A stretch of 64,000 nt of DNA from Neoceratodus forsteri (GCA_016271365.2 CM057453.1:1088095001-1088159000), one strand, 5' to 3'; shown: positions 10,281 through 22,211, counted from the stretch's first letter. Translations and numbers: made by a program. The notes: generated by a model not told the origin, from the letters alone.

Positions 10281-10605
10281 TAACTTGTCTGCCCCTTTCC
10301 CTGAGCTGGTGGCCTTTAGATCACTCCTGTTCTAACAGATGTTCCATTACATGGCTCAAAGATGACCCACAACTCCTCAGTCTACTCATTTTTGGCCTGG
10401 ATTTCTGTCGCCTTGATTGTCCCTTTGATGTAAAGTGCCACCCCTCTCCCCCTTCCTTCCCTCCCTATCTCTCCTGTGTAAGGCATGTATCCTGATATAG
10501 TTGTGTCCTATGAGTGGTTATACGTGTACTACATCTATGTTATGGCTGCTAAATCTATGTCAGCCTCCCCCATTAAAACCACTAGATCAGGGAGTTATTT
10601 CCCCA

Positions 10606-13020
10606 GACAAAAAAAAAGAAATTTAGGCTGTGACACTGCAAGTTAGACAAGCACTGGAATATTCATTTAGGCTACACATATTGTACCCACATTTACTAGA
10701 GTGAAATGAATTGTCTGGTGTATATATTTTTGAGGGGTAAAGACCCACCTCCATTTTAAAAATATGTGAAACTAATTGAAGGTATATTTTTATATTGTAA
10801 ACCATTATTCGCCCTGATAAAGCAATCCCATAGCAATTGCAAAACATTGATTCAAGGGTTCTGTGATCAATGGATCTTACTTTAAATATAGGAATAATAA
10901 GAGATTTAAGCAATTTAAGCTTTGTGAGTGGGTCCAGTTTTGTGTCTGAATTTAGACGTGCTGCAGTTTCTGATTTGTTTGAGCTGGGCTCCTCCCAGAT
11001 CTTTTTGGTTTTATGGATTCCATGGGCAACTCTCCTACCATGACTGGTTACACTGTTAAATCCAACAAGAATGCAGCATTAAAAAAGTTTAATGCCCCTA
11101 CCCAAGAGGGTTGACTAAGCCCTGGCACAGAGTGCCTAATGAGGGGTTTGGAGTGTCTGTCCTGGACTCAGTGGTAAAGAGTCAGTGTTTCTAAATAGCA
11201 TAGTGCTTCTACCTTGGGGGCATATTACTCAATAGCATTCCCTAAGACATAGCCAATGAGCTTAATGTGCATGCAGACTTACTCTGGAGACCGGCAGAAA
11301 TCTTGGTTGCAAAACATTTACTTTGTTTACCTTTGTCTTTGATGCCTTCTTCTTGCACCTTGCTTCTCTGCTGGTCTCAACAGGCAGTAACAAATAGGGC
11401 AGTGAAACAGGAACATATTTATTTACAAGTTGTTTCACAGGCCTTTTAGTTGCAATACACATCAAATGGAAGTAGTGACTTTGGCATTAAAGGTACCTTC
11501 TCTCCTGATAGTCATGACCAGTAACACTGTCAGGTACTGGTGATATGAGATATCACCTTAATCCCTACAGTGGTGTACCACAGTGATCTAATCAGGGGTC
11601 CGCAGTGAGAACACGAGTAAATGCATCCTGATAAGAGTATCCCCAACCATTAATGTCTGTTTTGCTTACAGATGATATTCCTTTCCCTACTGGAGATTAG
11701 AAAGAGATACACTTGACCACATTTAAATGGTTCAGAAAAAAATAACACTTGGGGAAATTTGCAAAGCTGTTGTGTGGGATTCCAATGCCAGATGGAGAAC
11801 TATATATGGATATGCAAAATCCAGTAATTCTCAGCTGTCACAGTTAACACATACTCAGTCAATGGGTGACTGGCCCATAAGTTCAACACCCACACTTTGT
11901 TCTGCTTAGCTGAAGGAAAACACTACTGCTGTGTGATATCTGGAACTTGTCATCGTCATCAGTGATGTCATCTGTGTGCATTCTCTCTGGGGTGGAATCC
12001 CATTTCAGGCCTTTAGTATTGGGGCTTGAAGCTTCATCCTTCAGACACATTACCTTTCCAGCATGGAGTGGTTGCAGTACCTGTCCATACCTTCAGGATC
12101 TATATCTGCTTCATGGCTACCCTGGCAATTGAGGATTTACCCCAAAGGTATTTCACTTCCCACGGTTTCCTATTTTTACCTCATGGTAACTCTGACTTAG
12201 TATTTTATCCTCCTACTTCTAGCACTGGGTACCACTGAAAACTGACACATTTAGATTGCGAGTATGACTGCTGAGGCTGCCACCCCCAATGGCATCCCAG
12301 AACTCTCACTCCCATGTTCCAGCAGGGACCCGCTGGAATCCTCACTTCCCCTGGAGTGATGCACCAAAACTCTGAGAACTCTTAACTGCAGTTCAGAACA
12401 TGCACAGCAAGGTGCAGGGCTGGCAGCCCCACAGGGCCACCCTATATGACTCACCAGTCACCAGCATCCCAGAGAAACCCTCTCCACATCCAACACTGGC
12501 ACAGCATGATACATGTTCCACCTCTACAGAGAAATAATTTAGGGATCCACTTCTCTTGTTAACTCTTCTCCTCCTGAGAATCTATCTCCAAGCATTCACT
12601 GCAGTACAGAAACACTGGACAGGCCTCCTAGTATTAAGGCTGAGTTTAAATTATAGATCTGAATCCCTTTTGGTCTTTGTTGAAAGTACCCCTCCAGTCA
12701 CCCAGGCATTCAATGCTGTTTTCTCCCTGGGCTCAAGCTCATGGGCAACATTGATCCTATATAGATTTTTTCTTGAGAGCCGGCTCTGTGCCTCACATCC
12801 AACAGACCAGCCCTCATGAAGAAGACTGGCCCTGACTCATTCTCCTCTCTTAAGCTGTCTTTAGTCCCCCTGTACAAATCGTTTGTCTCTCTATATATAC
12901 CTCCAATGACCATAGCAACCGATTTCCTGTATGTCATCTCTTGTTTAGATTAGGGATAAGTCTGGATACAAATGGTGGGCTTTCAGTACTATTTGTACTC
13001 AGTTGAATACCGTCAGCAAA
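10606..13020. other. Unassigned spacer
   Basis: About 2.4 kb has no supported gene. Open frames are all under about 100 codons, with no recognisable domain on either strand. I see no long inverted repeats or microsatellites. A short block at about 11011-11115 reads like the start of a Lys/Asn-rich peptide after an ATG, but I could not assign it. Confidence 0.5.
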
Positions 13021-13374
13021 ATCAATAGGAAAATGTATTTTTTTTATTTGACTTTATTGTTCTACTTATATTAAGTGATTACAAACAGTAAAAAAAAGAT
13101 GCAAAAATATAAATATTACAATTTACCATATAATACATTAAAGTCATAAATCCATTCAACTTCCTTTTTAAGCTTAACTTTCACTTTATCAGACATAGCT
13201 ACTTAAGCCTGACACATATGTAGTTTTTTGCTTTCAATTACTTTCTATAAGGAAGTCACAGGTATTAAAATATCTTTGGCATTTGCTTTTAAAAGATAAG
13301 TTGTTAAGTGTATTGGTTCATATTCTAATTCCCTTATAATATTTCCCAAACATTTCTTCCTGTATTCATTGTAT

Positions 13375-13953
13375 AAAGGACATAATATGAGTAAATGTGT
13401 AAAATTATCCTGTCCATAACTGCATTTACATAAACCACCTGTATCATCTTTGCTTTTTGCATACCTTTTTCTATTACTCTGACTGGTAAAACATTCAAAT
13501 CTAAATCAAGTAAAAATCAGCCTTTGACTGGGATTTGTCAGTATAAACAAGTATTTTTCCATTTTATGATTTCTCTTATTATATTTTAGCCAGTTACATA
13601 CCTTGTATTGTTTACACTTTTCTAAATCCTGTTGCACAAAAACATCTCTTATTCTATTTTTTATTTCCAAATTTAAATGGCCATTAGGATATCATAAGGG
13701 TATCTGGGATACAGGTTAATAAACCATATGGTCTAATGTATTCTTCAACCATCCTCATACTCGGAAAAACTAATTTTCTATTTAGGTACTGAATTGCCTC
13801 ATCCAGGCATAATCTTGGATATCTATATGTTTCCATACCATATACTTTCAGCCAGTAAATTATTAATCTTTGTATGATCTGACATTTTATCTGTACCTGT
13901 CCCAGTTCTGCCCTAACTAATGCTGATGGAGCGCTTAAAGGTAAACCTAGCAA
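13375..13953 (-). pseudogene. LINE family U C-terminal region with zinc-knuckle-like block
   Basis: The frame at 13684-13953 carries LGLPLSAPSALVRAELGQV (residues about 2-20), then IIYWLKVYGMETYRYPRLCLDEAI. The same blocks occur at 46130-46305. After a frame break the minus strand at about 13440-13375 reads as C-x-C...H-L-L-x-x-C-P-L-Y...R, matching CRCHCNMGENDITHLLVICPG in the second copy. This is the Cys/His motif found downstream of RT in several LINE clades, thought to bind nucleic acid. It is broken by stops. Confidence 0.7.
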
Positions 13954-14236
13954 TTTTTTATGACATTTATTTTAACAGGGTTCAATCATTGTTTTTGAGG
14001 AACTGCTCTATATCTCTCTGCTCCATATAATATATGGTTTTTAATTTTTGCATTTATTGCATCGATATTTCCTTTCACTGATTTCCCTCTGTACTTATAA
14101 TAAAATGTATTAATACTAGGAGTAATTTTCCTTACTTTATTTTGTGTTTCTAAAATATGTTTCTTCCAAGTGCTCTCCTGCCAGAATATTATACCTAGAT
14201 AACAAAATTCCTTTACTACTTCTATTCTGTTGTTAT

Positions 14237-14671
14237 TTATTGTATACTATATCTGTTATTATTCCCACCAAATACTAGGACTTTTGGTTTTTCATAATTA
14301 ATCTCTAGCTCTGCTTGAACACATTCTTGTTGGAATTTCTTTAATATTCTTTTCATACCCAGATAACTGGTTGAAAGTAAGGCAACATCATCTGCGTAGG
14401 CCAAATATGGACATCTTTTATCTCCTATCATCGGCATATGAAACTCTGGTTCATATAATGTGTTGAGGACGGTATCAAAGAAAACATTAAACAAAATTGG
14501 TGATAAAGTGCAACCCTGTTTTACTCCTATATTGGTCTCAAACCAATTACTAATTTCTCCATTTGTATTGTATCTGATACTGGAGAAATTATTCTGATAT
14601 AGTATTTTGATTATATTTAATATTGATTTTTCCATCCCTTTTTGTTCTAGTTGTTCCCATAATAAACCCAT
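14237..14671 (-). pseudogene. LINE family U reverse transcriptase palm
   Basis: This is a 144-residue antisense frame. It contains LWEQLEQKGMEKSILNIIKILYQNN at the start, GVKQGCTLSPILFNVFFDTVL (residues about 49-69), the catalytic box AYADDVALLS (about 91-100) and ELEINYEKPKVLVFGGN (about 122-138). Both aspartates of YADD are present. The upstream palm Asp block (DFKSAFD type) is missing or unrecognisable, so the domain is incomplete even though the frame is open. A non-LTR RT fits best. Confidence 0.85.
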
Positions 14672-15132
14672 TTTTACACTTTCTATTATACCATATATAT
14701 CCTTCTTTTTTTATGAATATTGATCTTTTTGATTATCAGTATTGAAATTGACCCTAATATGGCACCAAATCGACCAAATAAATCTTCACTCTCTGTTTCT
14801 TCTTCTAATTCTTTTAATTCTGCAAGGATTCCCTGACTTTCTAAAAGTTGTATAAAATTATCACTCTGGATTATACCACATTCAAAACAATTTTTATTTT
14901 TAATTTCAATTGGGGACATACACATCTTTCTATTTTTTTCCGATCATATAATTTATTATAAGTTCTAAAGCAAGAGGTTGGCGTTTTGGCCTAAGCTGTA
15001 TATCCATCCTTAGACAGAGGTTTAACATTTGAAGATTTACCCAAATATAATCTATCACAGAAGATCCATCCCCTCCCCCATAAATGTGAATTTACCTTCT
15101 GTATCTCCTGTTATTCTACCATTTAATGGTAT

Positions 15133-15773
15133 TTAGTTATTATTTATAAATTTACCATGTGCTTCAATTCCATTGGTGTCAATTTTCTGATCAGAAGAGT
15201 TTCTCTTTCCCTTTATCTGAATTAAATCCCCCTGATCGATGTAATTCTTAATATCTTGATCTATTCCTGACAATCTGCCTATCCTTAAGTTCATATCGCC
15301 TGTAACCACTATTTTCCCCATTGGATAGTCTTGTTGAATTTCTTTTATTATAGATTCTGTATGAATTAACCAGGCTGTGTCAACAAATTTACTTGAATCT
15401 GGTTGTGCATAAATGTTAATTCTAAATAGATCACCTATATTCTTCCTGTAATTTTGATTATCAGAATGTTATCACTTTCTGTTTTAACTTCTTCTGTTTG
15501 CACTTCATTATCTAATTTACATAAGGTTATCAACCCCCCTATATTTCTCTCATATTTTTTCTTTTTTATTGCACTTTTCCAATGAGCTTTGAAACCATTT
15601 AAATAAATAGCCCCAATAACCCAAGTCTCCTGAATGCATATTATATCAAATTTGTTTTGATAACCTACTTCTTCCAGATCTCCTAACTTATCTCCTAGTC
15701 CAGAGATATTCCATGACAACAATATTCCAGGGGTATCTACATAATCTCTCTTTATTGATGTTCTTTCTTGCAT
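15133..15773 (-). pseudogene. LINE family U APE-type endonuclease
   Basis: Two open segments (15773-15435 and 15321-15133) belong to one domain. The first starts LLSWNISGLGDKLGDL (the Asn block, about residue 18) and continues DIICIQETWVI, with the metal-binding Glu. The second has VVTGDMNLRIGRL, where GDFN is expected (GDMN). Between them the frame is broken by a stop. These motifs define the exonuclease-endonuclease-phosphatase fold used for target nicking. The catalytic residues seen are conserved, but the polypeptide is split. Confidence 0.8.
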
Positions 15774-16950
15774 TCCATTTATGTCTATTGCATGTCTTCT
15801 TTTATAGCTCTCCCCTAGTTCTGTGTCCTTTGTTAGTGGTCACAGATCTACATTAGTCAGAATATCATATTTGTTAGACGTTTCCACAATATATTCCCAT
15901 TCAACACTTTCTCTTCCTTTGATATAGAGTTTAAACTCCTCATATCATTCTGTTCTTCATATACATAAATGCCCATTTCATCCAACAGTCTTTGTTTGGC
16001 CAACAGTACGTTCTTACACTGTCATTATCCAACTGTATTGTAACTTATCCATTGTTTTCCCATCTAGTAGCCTTTGTGATTTCATGGCTGCTCACACGAT
16101 GATTGAGGATTGTATTCAAAGTGTCTAATACAATTCCTCGAATATTACTTTTATTTTCCCTATCTTTTTGTATTAGGCCAAATACGGATATTATTATTTC
16201 TTTTTTATTTGTTCCCTAGCTCTTGTTTTTATAATATTCTGGGAACAGATTCTCTAGTGTAGTACCTTTCCCCATGTCTATACCCAGTCCCTCTACTTCA
16301 TTTTTTTATTCGTTAAAGCCTTAGTCAAAAAGAATTGATCTGTTACCAGCAGCACTAGTTCTGAATTTACTAAGGGTCTAATAACACTCAAGAATTCTAA
16401 CATGTGTGTGCATCCAATTATAGACTTGAATAATTTCTTAATCATTGTTAACAACATGTCATTTGTCTCATTAGGCATATATGAAACTTTATATAATGGT
16501 AGGACACAGTCTGTGCCTTTTGTTTTGTTTAAAAATGATCCAAATTCTTCTTCTATGTTATTTCTCTCATTACCCTTTTTCTTTAGTCTTTTTTCCCATT
16601 TTTATTCTGTTTTTCCTTGTTTCCTGAGTGTTCTTTTGCATCTTTTTGCTTGTTTGCCAGAATGGTTCCCTCATCTATATTATGTCCATCTATATCTCCT
16701 TCCCTCTCATGCAGAGATTCCTGTTTCTTTTTAGATTTTCCTTTCCCTTTTCCTTTTTATTTTTGTTCCCTACACTTTCTTTTTACCATTGACCCTTGTT
16801 CTTATTTTCCCTCTTTGTTTATTTTCATTTGTGTTGTCCATAGTCCTACCTGTCTTTGTCATGCCTGTACCACATTCCTCACTATTCATCATAACTTTGT
16901 TTGTGGAAGAATCTATTTTCCTTGCTTTTCCCGTAATATTTTTATTTTCT

Positions 16951-18240
16951 TTATTGTTCATCCATTTCTTTTCCCCTTCCCTTCTTATTCACTTCTTTGT
17001 TATCCATTCTTTGTTCAGCCTCCCCCTTATTGTCTTTCAAATCTGTTTTTAATTTGTGTCTTTCTTCTTGCTGTAGTCCTTTTTCCCATAACATTATATT
17101 TCCTTCTCTTATTTCCTTTGTTACACTATCTTGTCTCCAGCTTATATCTGGGAGCATTATTAATTCTGACTCGGTTTCAAAATCTCTAGACTCCTCTATG
17201 TTTATCAAAGATCTTGAGTCACATTCTAGTCTATCTCCCTCTACTTCCATACACTCTTTTGATGATCTTTCTGTTGACTTACTTAATTCATTCTCTTTAT
17301 AGTTTTTAGTTTCTTTACATATTTTATCCCCCTCTATAAACTCTGCATTAACTTTTCCCACCATATGAGTTGCTTGGTTTGTCTGAGGTAGGATATTTTC
17401 CTGATAATTTCCTATTTTTTGAGTCATTCCTTTTTCATATTTCTTATGGTTGAAGTTTCTAATCCCTTGTATCTCAACTATCTGTTTAATATGAACGTTG
17501 TTCTCTATACATACTCCTTTGACAAAGGATAGATCTTTTCTAATTGCCGCTAATTCTTCATACATCATTATACTGGCAGTAAAGGGATCTCTCAATGCTA
17601 AACATATGTCTTCTGTTACATTTTCTGTACGTAATGCCTCTTTGTCAGTTAAACTTGTTGGTCTCATAAACAGGGTCTCATCCCCTATTGGAATATCTTC
17701 TCCTATTTTCTCATTATCTATCAACGTGTTTGTTAATTTCTGTGCTTGCCTATACATTTCATCTATATCCTCAGTTAGTGAGTTATTCTCCTCCATACTT
17801 AACCTTTTAGTATCAGTCACATATTCTTGCCCATGTTGTTCTTTGGTTGAGGACAGTGCTGATCTCATCATGCCCAATTTAATATCCCTGATCTTTTTCT
17901 CAGTTAACTTGTTAGTCTCTATTGTTTCCCTTATTTCTTCAACTGTATTGTTTATTTCTTTATTTACAATGTTAACCATATCTAAATTATACTCGTCTAT
18001 TTTCTTAGGACTGATTGACTCAATAATCTTTGTATCACCTTCTGTAATGTCTATTGCCTTTCTTATTGACTTACCATCCAGAGTCTTACTTAGTCTTTCC
18101 TTATTTCTAGCTAACATTTCACAAATCGTTAACTGATTTATTGACTTTCCCTTCATCTTATCTCTTCCATTATAACCAATCAGGGTAGATGTTTTATTAT
18201 CCCCTTTACTGAGTATTTTCCTGTCTACCTTTGTACACAT
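16951..18240 (-). CDS. LINE family U ORF1, 429-codon open segment
   Basis: This is an open antisense frame of 429 residues starting with Met. It is very rich in Lys, Glu, Asn, Ile and Asp, has no signal peptide or membrane segment, and I see no CCHC knuckles. Long charged stretches (about residues 80-130 and 150-185) could be coiled coil. It lies directly 5' of the endonuclease on the same strand, so it is read as ORF1 of the LINE. ORF1 probably continues past 16951 in another frame: a Lys-rich tail, then blocks near 16040-15960 that resemble an RNA-binding fold. The open length is striking beside the broken ORF2. A host exon is less likely because neighbouring DNA on both sides is LINE. Confidence 0.6.
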   Translation of the reverse strand: MCTKVDRKILSKGDNKTSTLIGYNGRDKMKGKSINQLTICEMLARNKERLSKTLDGKSIRKAIDITEGDTKIIESISPKKIDEYNLDMVNIVNKEINNTVEEIRETIETNKLTEKKIRDIKLGMMRSALSSTKEQHGQEYVTDTKRLSMEENNSLTEDIDEMYRQAQKLTNTLIDNEKIGEDIPIGDETLFMRPTSLTDKEALRTENVTEDICLALRDPFTASIMMYEELAAIRKDLSFVKGVCIENNVHIKQIVEIQGIRNFNHKKYEKGMTQKIGNYQENILPQTNQATHMVGKVNAEFIEGDKICKETKNYKENELSKSTERSSKECMEVEGDRLECDSRSLINIEESRDFETESELIMLPDISWRQDSVTKEIREGNIMLWEKGLQQEERHKLKTDLKDNKGEAEQRMDNKEVNKKGRGKEMDEQ

Positions 18241-18632
18241 TTTCTTATCAGCATTTTCCTCTTTAATTTCTTCTTGTAGTTATGTCATTACTAATTGCCT
18301 TAGATCCTTTTTCTTTCTTGCCTCAATCCACGTTAAATCCAAATCGAGCAAAGTTCCCTGTTCCTTCACTCCACCCCCATGGCCTTTGTTCTTCTGATGT
18401 CTCTAAATTCTTCCTTCCACTGCAATTATAAATTAAAACTCTAATATTGGGAAGAATATTTCACACCTTTTTCCCTCACAAGATTTAACAGCTTTTATAG
18501 CTCTTACAAGCACTTATATAACATGCAAGCAAAAATCAGGCATGAACAGGCATAGACAGGAAATATTATACTCCTCTTACAGAGCTTTTGACCAGCTTTT
18601 ACCAGCTTAACAACTTAATAGCCTAACAATCT

Positions 18633-18682
18633 AATAGCTTAATAGCTTAGTAGCTTAATAGCTTAATATCTTAATAGCTTAA
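18633..18682. repeat. Octamer tandem repeat AATAGCTT
   Basis: About six copies of AATAGCTT, with single-base variants, lie in a row. Related degenerate copies extend back to about 18607. It lies at the 5' end of the antisense LINE and may be part of its leader. Confidence 0.85.
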
Positions 18683-18700
18683 TTCTGAGGCTAAATTCTG

Positions 18701-20100
18701 CTACTGCTACTGATTTCCTTCTTATATTTTGAGCAGTCCATATTTTTATTATTTTCAATAGTTTTCAATGAATAAATAAAATGATTTTCCTTACTTTTCC
18801 CTTCGTGGCTGATATCCTATTTTCCTTTCTTTCAGAGAGAGTAGAGCTTCACTGGAATGTCTCTTAAATCTCAGTCAAGGATCAAAGTGGAACAAAAAAG
18901 CGATGAAGCAGTGCAGAAATAAATCACTAAAAGGGGTCTCAAGGACCACTCTCAATATGCATGCTTTCAATAATATATTTAAAGTTCTTGCCTGCTTTGC
19001 AGCAGGTTATCTAGCAAAATTATCTACACTCGGAGCCAAATTTTCTAATCGCACAAATTCGTCAAAACACATCAGTAAAATGTTGGGGTATTTAAAACAA
19101 CTTCAATCAAGCTCAAATTTTCTAATGATACTTTTAGAGCCAAAAATATCTAAAACATTACAGTTCCTCTACCACTGTGCCTCTCAGTGGATAACCCGGT
19201 CGAAAATGGTGCTTGCTGTTGCAGAACACCTGCACATACTCTATAAGCTCTGCAGTAGCGTGCAATGCTAAACCAATGAAGCCTCTACTTCCTCGTTTTC
19301 TGATTATATCTAAAATTTTGGTTTATTTATATAAAACATAAATTTTCTCCTAATGCAGTTTATATTATACCTTCTGTACCCTTTATACTGGCTAAATATG
19401 CCACAGAAAACCCCGGTAATGAGAACCCCTTGCCTAAAATGTAGCCATAGCCATCTTTTCAGCTAGCCGTCTATCCTCAGATATTTAAATAAATATAAAC
19501 ACATACACTTCACTTTGTACAATGGTTCAAAATATCTACACAGCTAAAATGCCCAAGTTCAACAAGCAACAAGCAACAAACAAAACATAGGAGAAATGAT
19601 AGTTAGCTGAATTTCTGTCATCATAGACCCGTAGGTCAGCCTTTATACAAAAAAAAATACTAAAAAGGGATAATTTGCCATTACAGGCAATCTCCAATGT
19701 CCTTTTCTTGATGGCTTCAGTAATTTTCTGCAGCTCGGGCTTGTAGCTTGCAACGGCTCACAAACAGCTCGTAGCTCGCAACAATTCACAGTGCAAAAAA
19801 TATTAAAAGCAGTTGTTTCTCTATCTTCAACACCCTCTTAGGCTAGTATGACAGGCTGTTAAGCTTCTGCAGGCTCCACCAAGCACTCTTCCTCCAGCAG
19901 CTGGCTGCTCCACCGCTAGCACTCCCCACTGCTCCAGGGGGCCTGGAGGCCTGCCACCACTGCACCGCTTCAACCGCTTGGAGGGTCATGGGTTCTAAGT
20001 CTGTCTGAAAAGGTCAGTGAAATTAAAATAAATGTTTGGTGATGATGGCATACCTTTAATAAAAGCAATGAAAGCTTTCACGGACTCCTGCTACGAATGT
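18701..20100. other. Unassigned spacer with a retroposon-like tail near its right end
   Basis: No coding frame is supported; the 122-codon frame at 18903-19271 has no recognisable domain. At about 20030-20090 the minus strand reads GTGAAAGCTTTCATTGC...TTATTAAAGGTATGCCATC, resembling the tail cassette at 1973-2050. A GC-richer patch at 19860-19990 has no assignable identity. Confidence 0.4.
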
Positions 20101-20142
20101 TGCTCCGCAGCATCCTAGCATGTAACCCCTCCTCTCCTCCAA

Positions 20143-20205
20143 ACTGGAGATTAACTGGCTTGCTCAAAGCCACACAGTAAGTGGCTATAATGGGATTTCC
20201 AATAG
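20143..20205 (-). mobile_element. MIR-like CORE-SINE fragment
   Basis: On the minus strand this reads GCCACTTACTGTGTGGCTTT and then GAGCAAGCCAGTTAATCTCC. It aligns with the conserved core of MIR (…CCACTTACTAGCTGTGTGACCTTGGGCAAGTTACTTAACCTC…, known family sequence) with a short deletion and several substitutions. The tRNA head and 3' tail are not visible. CORE-SINEs are old and widespread in vertebrates, so this is probably the oldest recognisable insertion here. Confidence 0.6.
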
Positions 20206-20608
20206 GAATATTGAATGCCGACCCCTTTGCCCCCATGGCACATGGTGAGCAGCTTTGGTGCTGGTAATGCTTTTTTTCAACTTCAAGTGAAACTGTTAAT
20301 GTAGCTTATAAAGAACATAGAACATCAGTTTCTTACTTGCTCTCTTGTGTCTAAGTTGTGTGTTTCATTTAGTTATGGTATGTTACTTCTTGCATGACCC
20401 TGTTTGGCAATCGGTGTCATCGATGGCATGCCAATTGGAAAGAATCTGAAAAGCCTCATCATATTTCTTAGTAAGTGCATTTCAAAATTGATACAGTTCC
20501 AGAAATTTAAATTTCATACTGGAAAATAGGAAAGTCAAGAAGACAGAGTCCGTATAAGCTTTCCCCCACAATTCAGTGGCGGTAACACCAGTCACCAACT
20601 TCAGTAAA

Positions 20609-22211
20609 CTACTTGTCCAATCTATCCTTAAACATTCCCACATTTTCTGCATCCACAATTACCTGAGGTAATCTATTCCACATCCTGATTATCCTACATT
20701 TGAATCCATTTCTTCTTATTTCTGTCCTACATACTGTTTCCTTCAACTGCCTATCATGTCCTCTCAACTGGTGCAATTGATCTTTAAATTCCAATCCCAT
20801 CTTCATCCTCATACTCTCATCTTTTAAACCTTTATACAAAAACTCGCTCTCCTATCTCTCCAGGACCACAGACCCAATCTCTCCAATCTATCCTCATAAT
20901 TTAAGCCTACACACTGATATCAATCTTGTGTAAGACCACTGTGGCCTTTCCACCATCTTAACATCTTTCACTAGGAAGGGACTCCATACAGTGGAACAAT
21001 AATCCAATAAGGGCCTAACCAGAGTCCTGTACAGTGGCATCAGCACCTCCCAACCTCTAGAATGAAAACCCTGTCTTATACTATTTACTAAATACATGGC
21101 TTTGTTTGATATATTTCTACTATGAATGCTACTTTTTAAGTCATTCTGTATACAGATTCCTAGATCTCTCTCGCATGTAGATACCTTCAATCTTATATCC
21201 TTCATATAATTTTTATTGTATGTTTTTCCTTCCCAAATGCATTATAATGCAGTTATCATTATTAAAGTTCATTCCATTTGCTTCTGCCCCTTCCAAAATA
21301 TTCATTAAATCCCTTCCAAAAGTTAACCTGTCATCAAATGTATCTACTACCCCTCCTATTTTCACATAATCAGCAAATTTCACCATCTTGTTACCACTAT
21401 CTATATCCAAATCACTTATAAATATGCCAAATAGCAATGGTCCTAGCACCGACCCCTGGGGCACACCGCTTCCCACCCCCTGAGGTTCCGACAAACAACC
21501 CCGAATCCTAACCTGCTGTTCCCTATTTCTTAGCCACTGATCCACCCATTTTACAATACAGAAATCAATACCCAAGCTAATAAATTTCTCAGCAATCTTA
21601 CCGTGGGGGACAGTATCAAAAGCTCGACTAAAATCCAGCAATACCATGTCCACACTTTTCCCCTCATCCACCCATTTATTTATATATTTATAGAAGGTAA
21701 TCAGATTTGTCTCTCAAGACCTGCCAGAGTCAAATCCATGTTGATACCTATCTATTTGCCCCTTACTCATCATGATGCCCTTTATAGCTTCGCCAATGAT
21801 ACCCTCAATTATTTTCCCCACCACTGATGTCAGGCTCACCTGTCGATAATTCACTGCCTGATCCCTTTTCCCCTTTTTATATATGGGTACCACATATGAT
21901 CTCCTCCACTCCTCAGGCACCACACCCTCAGTAAGTGACCTCTGTCCCAACAATGTAATAGCTGTTACCAACTAATTTTTCAACTCCTTCAACATATAAG
22001 GGTGGATCTCATCTGGTCCCGCTGCCTTATGCACCTTCAGCCCCATAATCCTTTTCATTATCTTCTCTTCCGTTATTATTTCCTTTGGATCAAGTTTACC
22101 ACAACTCTCCAACCTGACTCCTATCCTATCACTGTGGTCTTTATAAAACAGAACCAAAACATTTGGCAAATTGATTTGCCATTTCCAGTGGATCTGACAA
22201 AACCACTCCAT
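20609..22211 (-). pseudogene. CR1 ORF2 reverse transcriptase and C-terminus
   Basis: Segments in order on the minus strand are 22211-21972 (ends MGLKVHKAAGPDEIHPYMLKEL, the usual CR1 lead-in), 21971-21714 (VPEEWRRSYVVPIYKKGKRD), 21671-21213 (LLDFSRAFDTVPH at residues 11-23 and [13 protein letters not shown] at 69-81), 21205-20894 (LMPLYRTLVRPLLDYCS-type) and 20839-20609 (RRNGFKCRIIRMWNRLP). At the catalytic box, residues 99-102 read FADY where FADD is expected, so one metal-binding Asp is lost. Stops separate the segments. Confidence 0.85.

Larger units (their letters stand above)
2584..10605 (-). mobile_element. CR1 retrotransposon (copy 1), split by three insertions
   Basis: Four antisense CR1 blocks can be read in order from 3' to 5': 2584-3453, 4047-4473, 7370 to about 7775 and about 9631-10605. 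Block 1 holds the 3' end (the minus strand ends GGATGGGCCTTGCAGTCC...) and the C-terminal RT region. Block 2 holds the core palm, with the CR1-type sequence ADIAYLDFSKAFDTVL near 4280. Block 3 holds the region before it. Block 4 holds the endonuclease, with GDFSMPDTDW near 10200. The gaps are filled by a SINE, an L1 and an L2. The 5' end is truncated within the start of the endonuclease near 10605, where a short A-run begins. All frames carry stops. Confidence 0.85.
13025..18700 (-). mobile_element. APE-type LINE of unassigned clade (family U, copy 1)
   Basis: The minus strand reads 5' to 3' from about 18700: a 5' leader with an octamer repeat, a long ORF1 with a charged 429-codon open segment, an endonuclease (about 15773-15133), a truncated RT palm (about 14671-14237), a C-terminal region (13953-13684), a zinc-knuckle-like block (about 13440-13375) and an A-rich tail near 13045-13025. 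The space between endonuclease and RT is too short for the usual fingers and N-terminal RT blocks, so an internal deletion is likely. A second copy of the C-terminal region lies at about 45790-46717. Clade is uncertain; the RT and tail style suggest the I/Jockey group. Confidence 0.75.

Noticed and set aside
16617..18136. Long plus-strand frames rich in Phe, Leu, Ser and Cys (190 and 212 codons) that look like membrane proteins
   Set aside because: They are antisense to the Lys/Glu-rich LINE ORF1; hydrophobic codons arise from the complement of charged ones.
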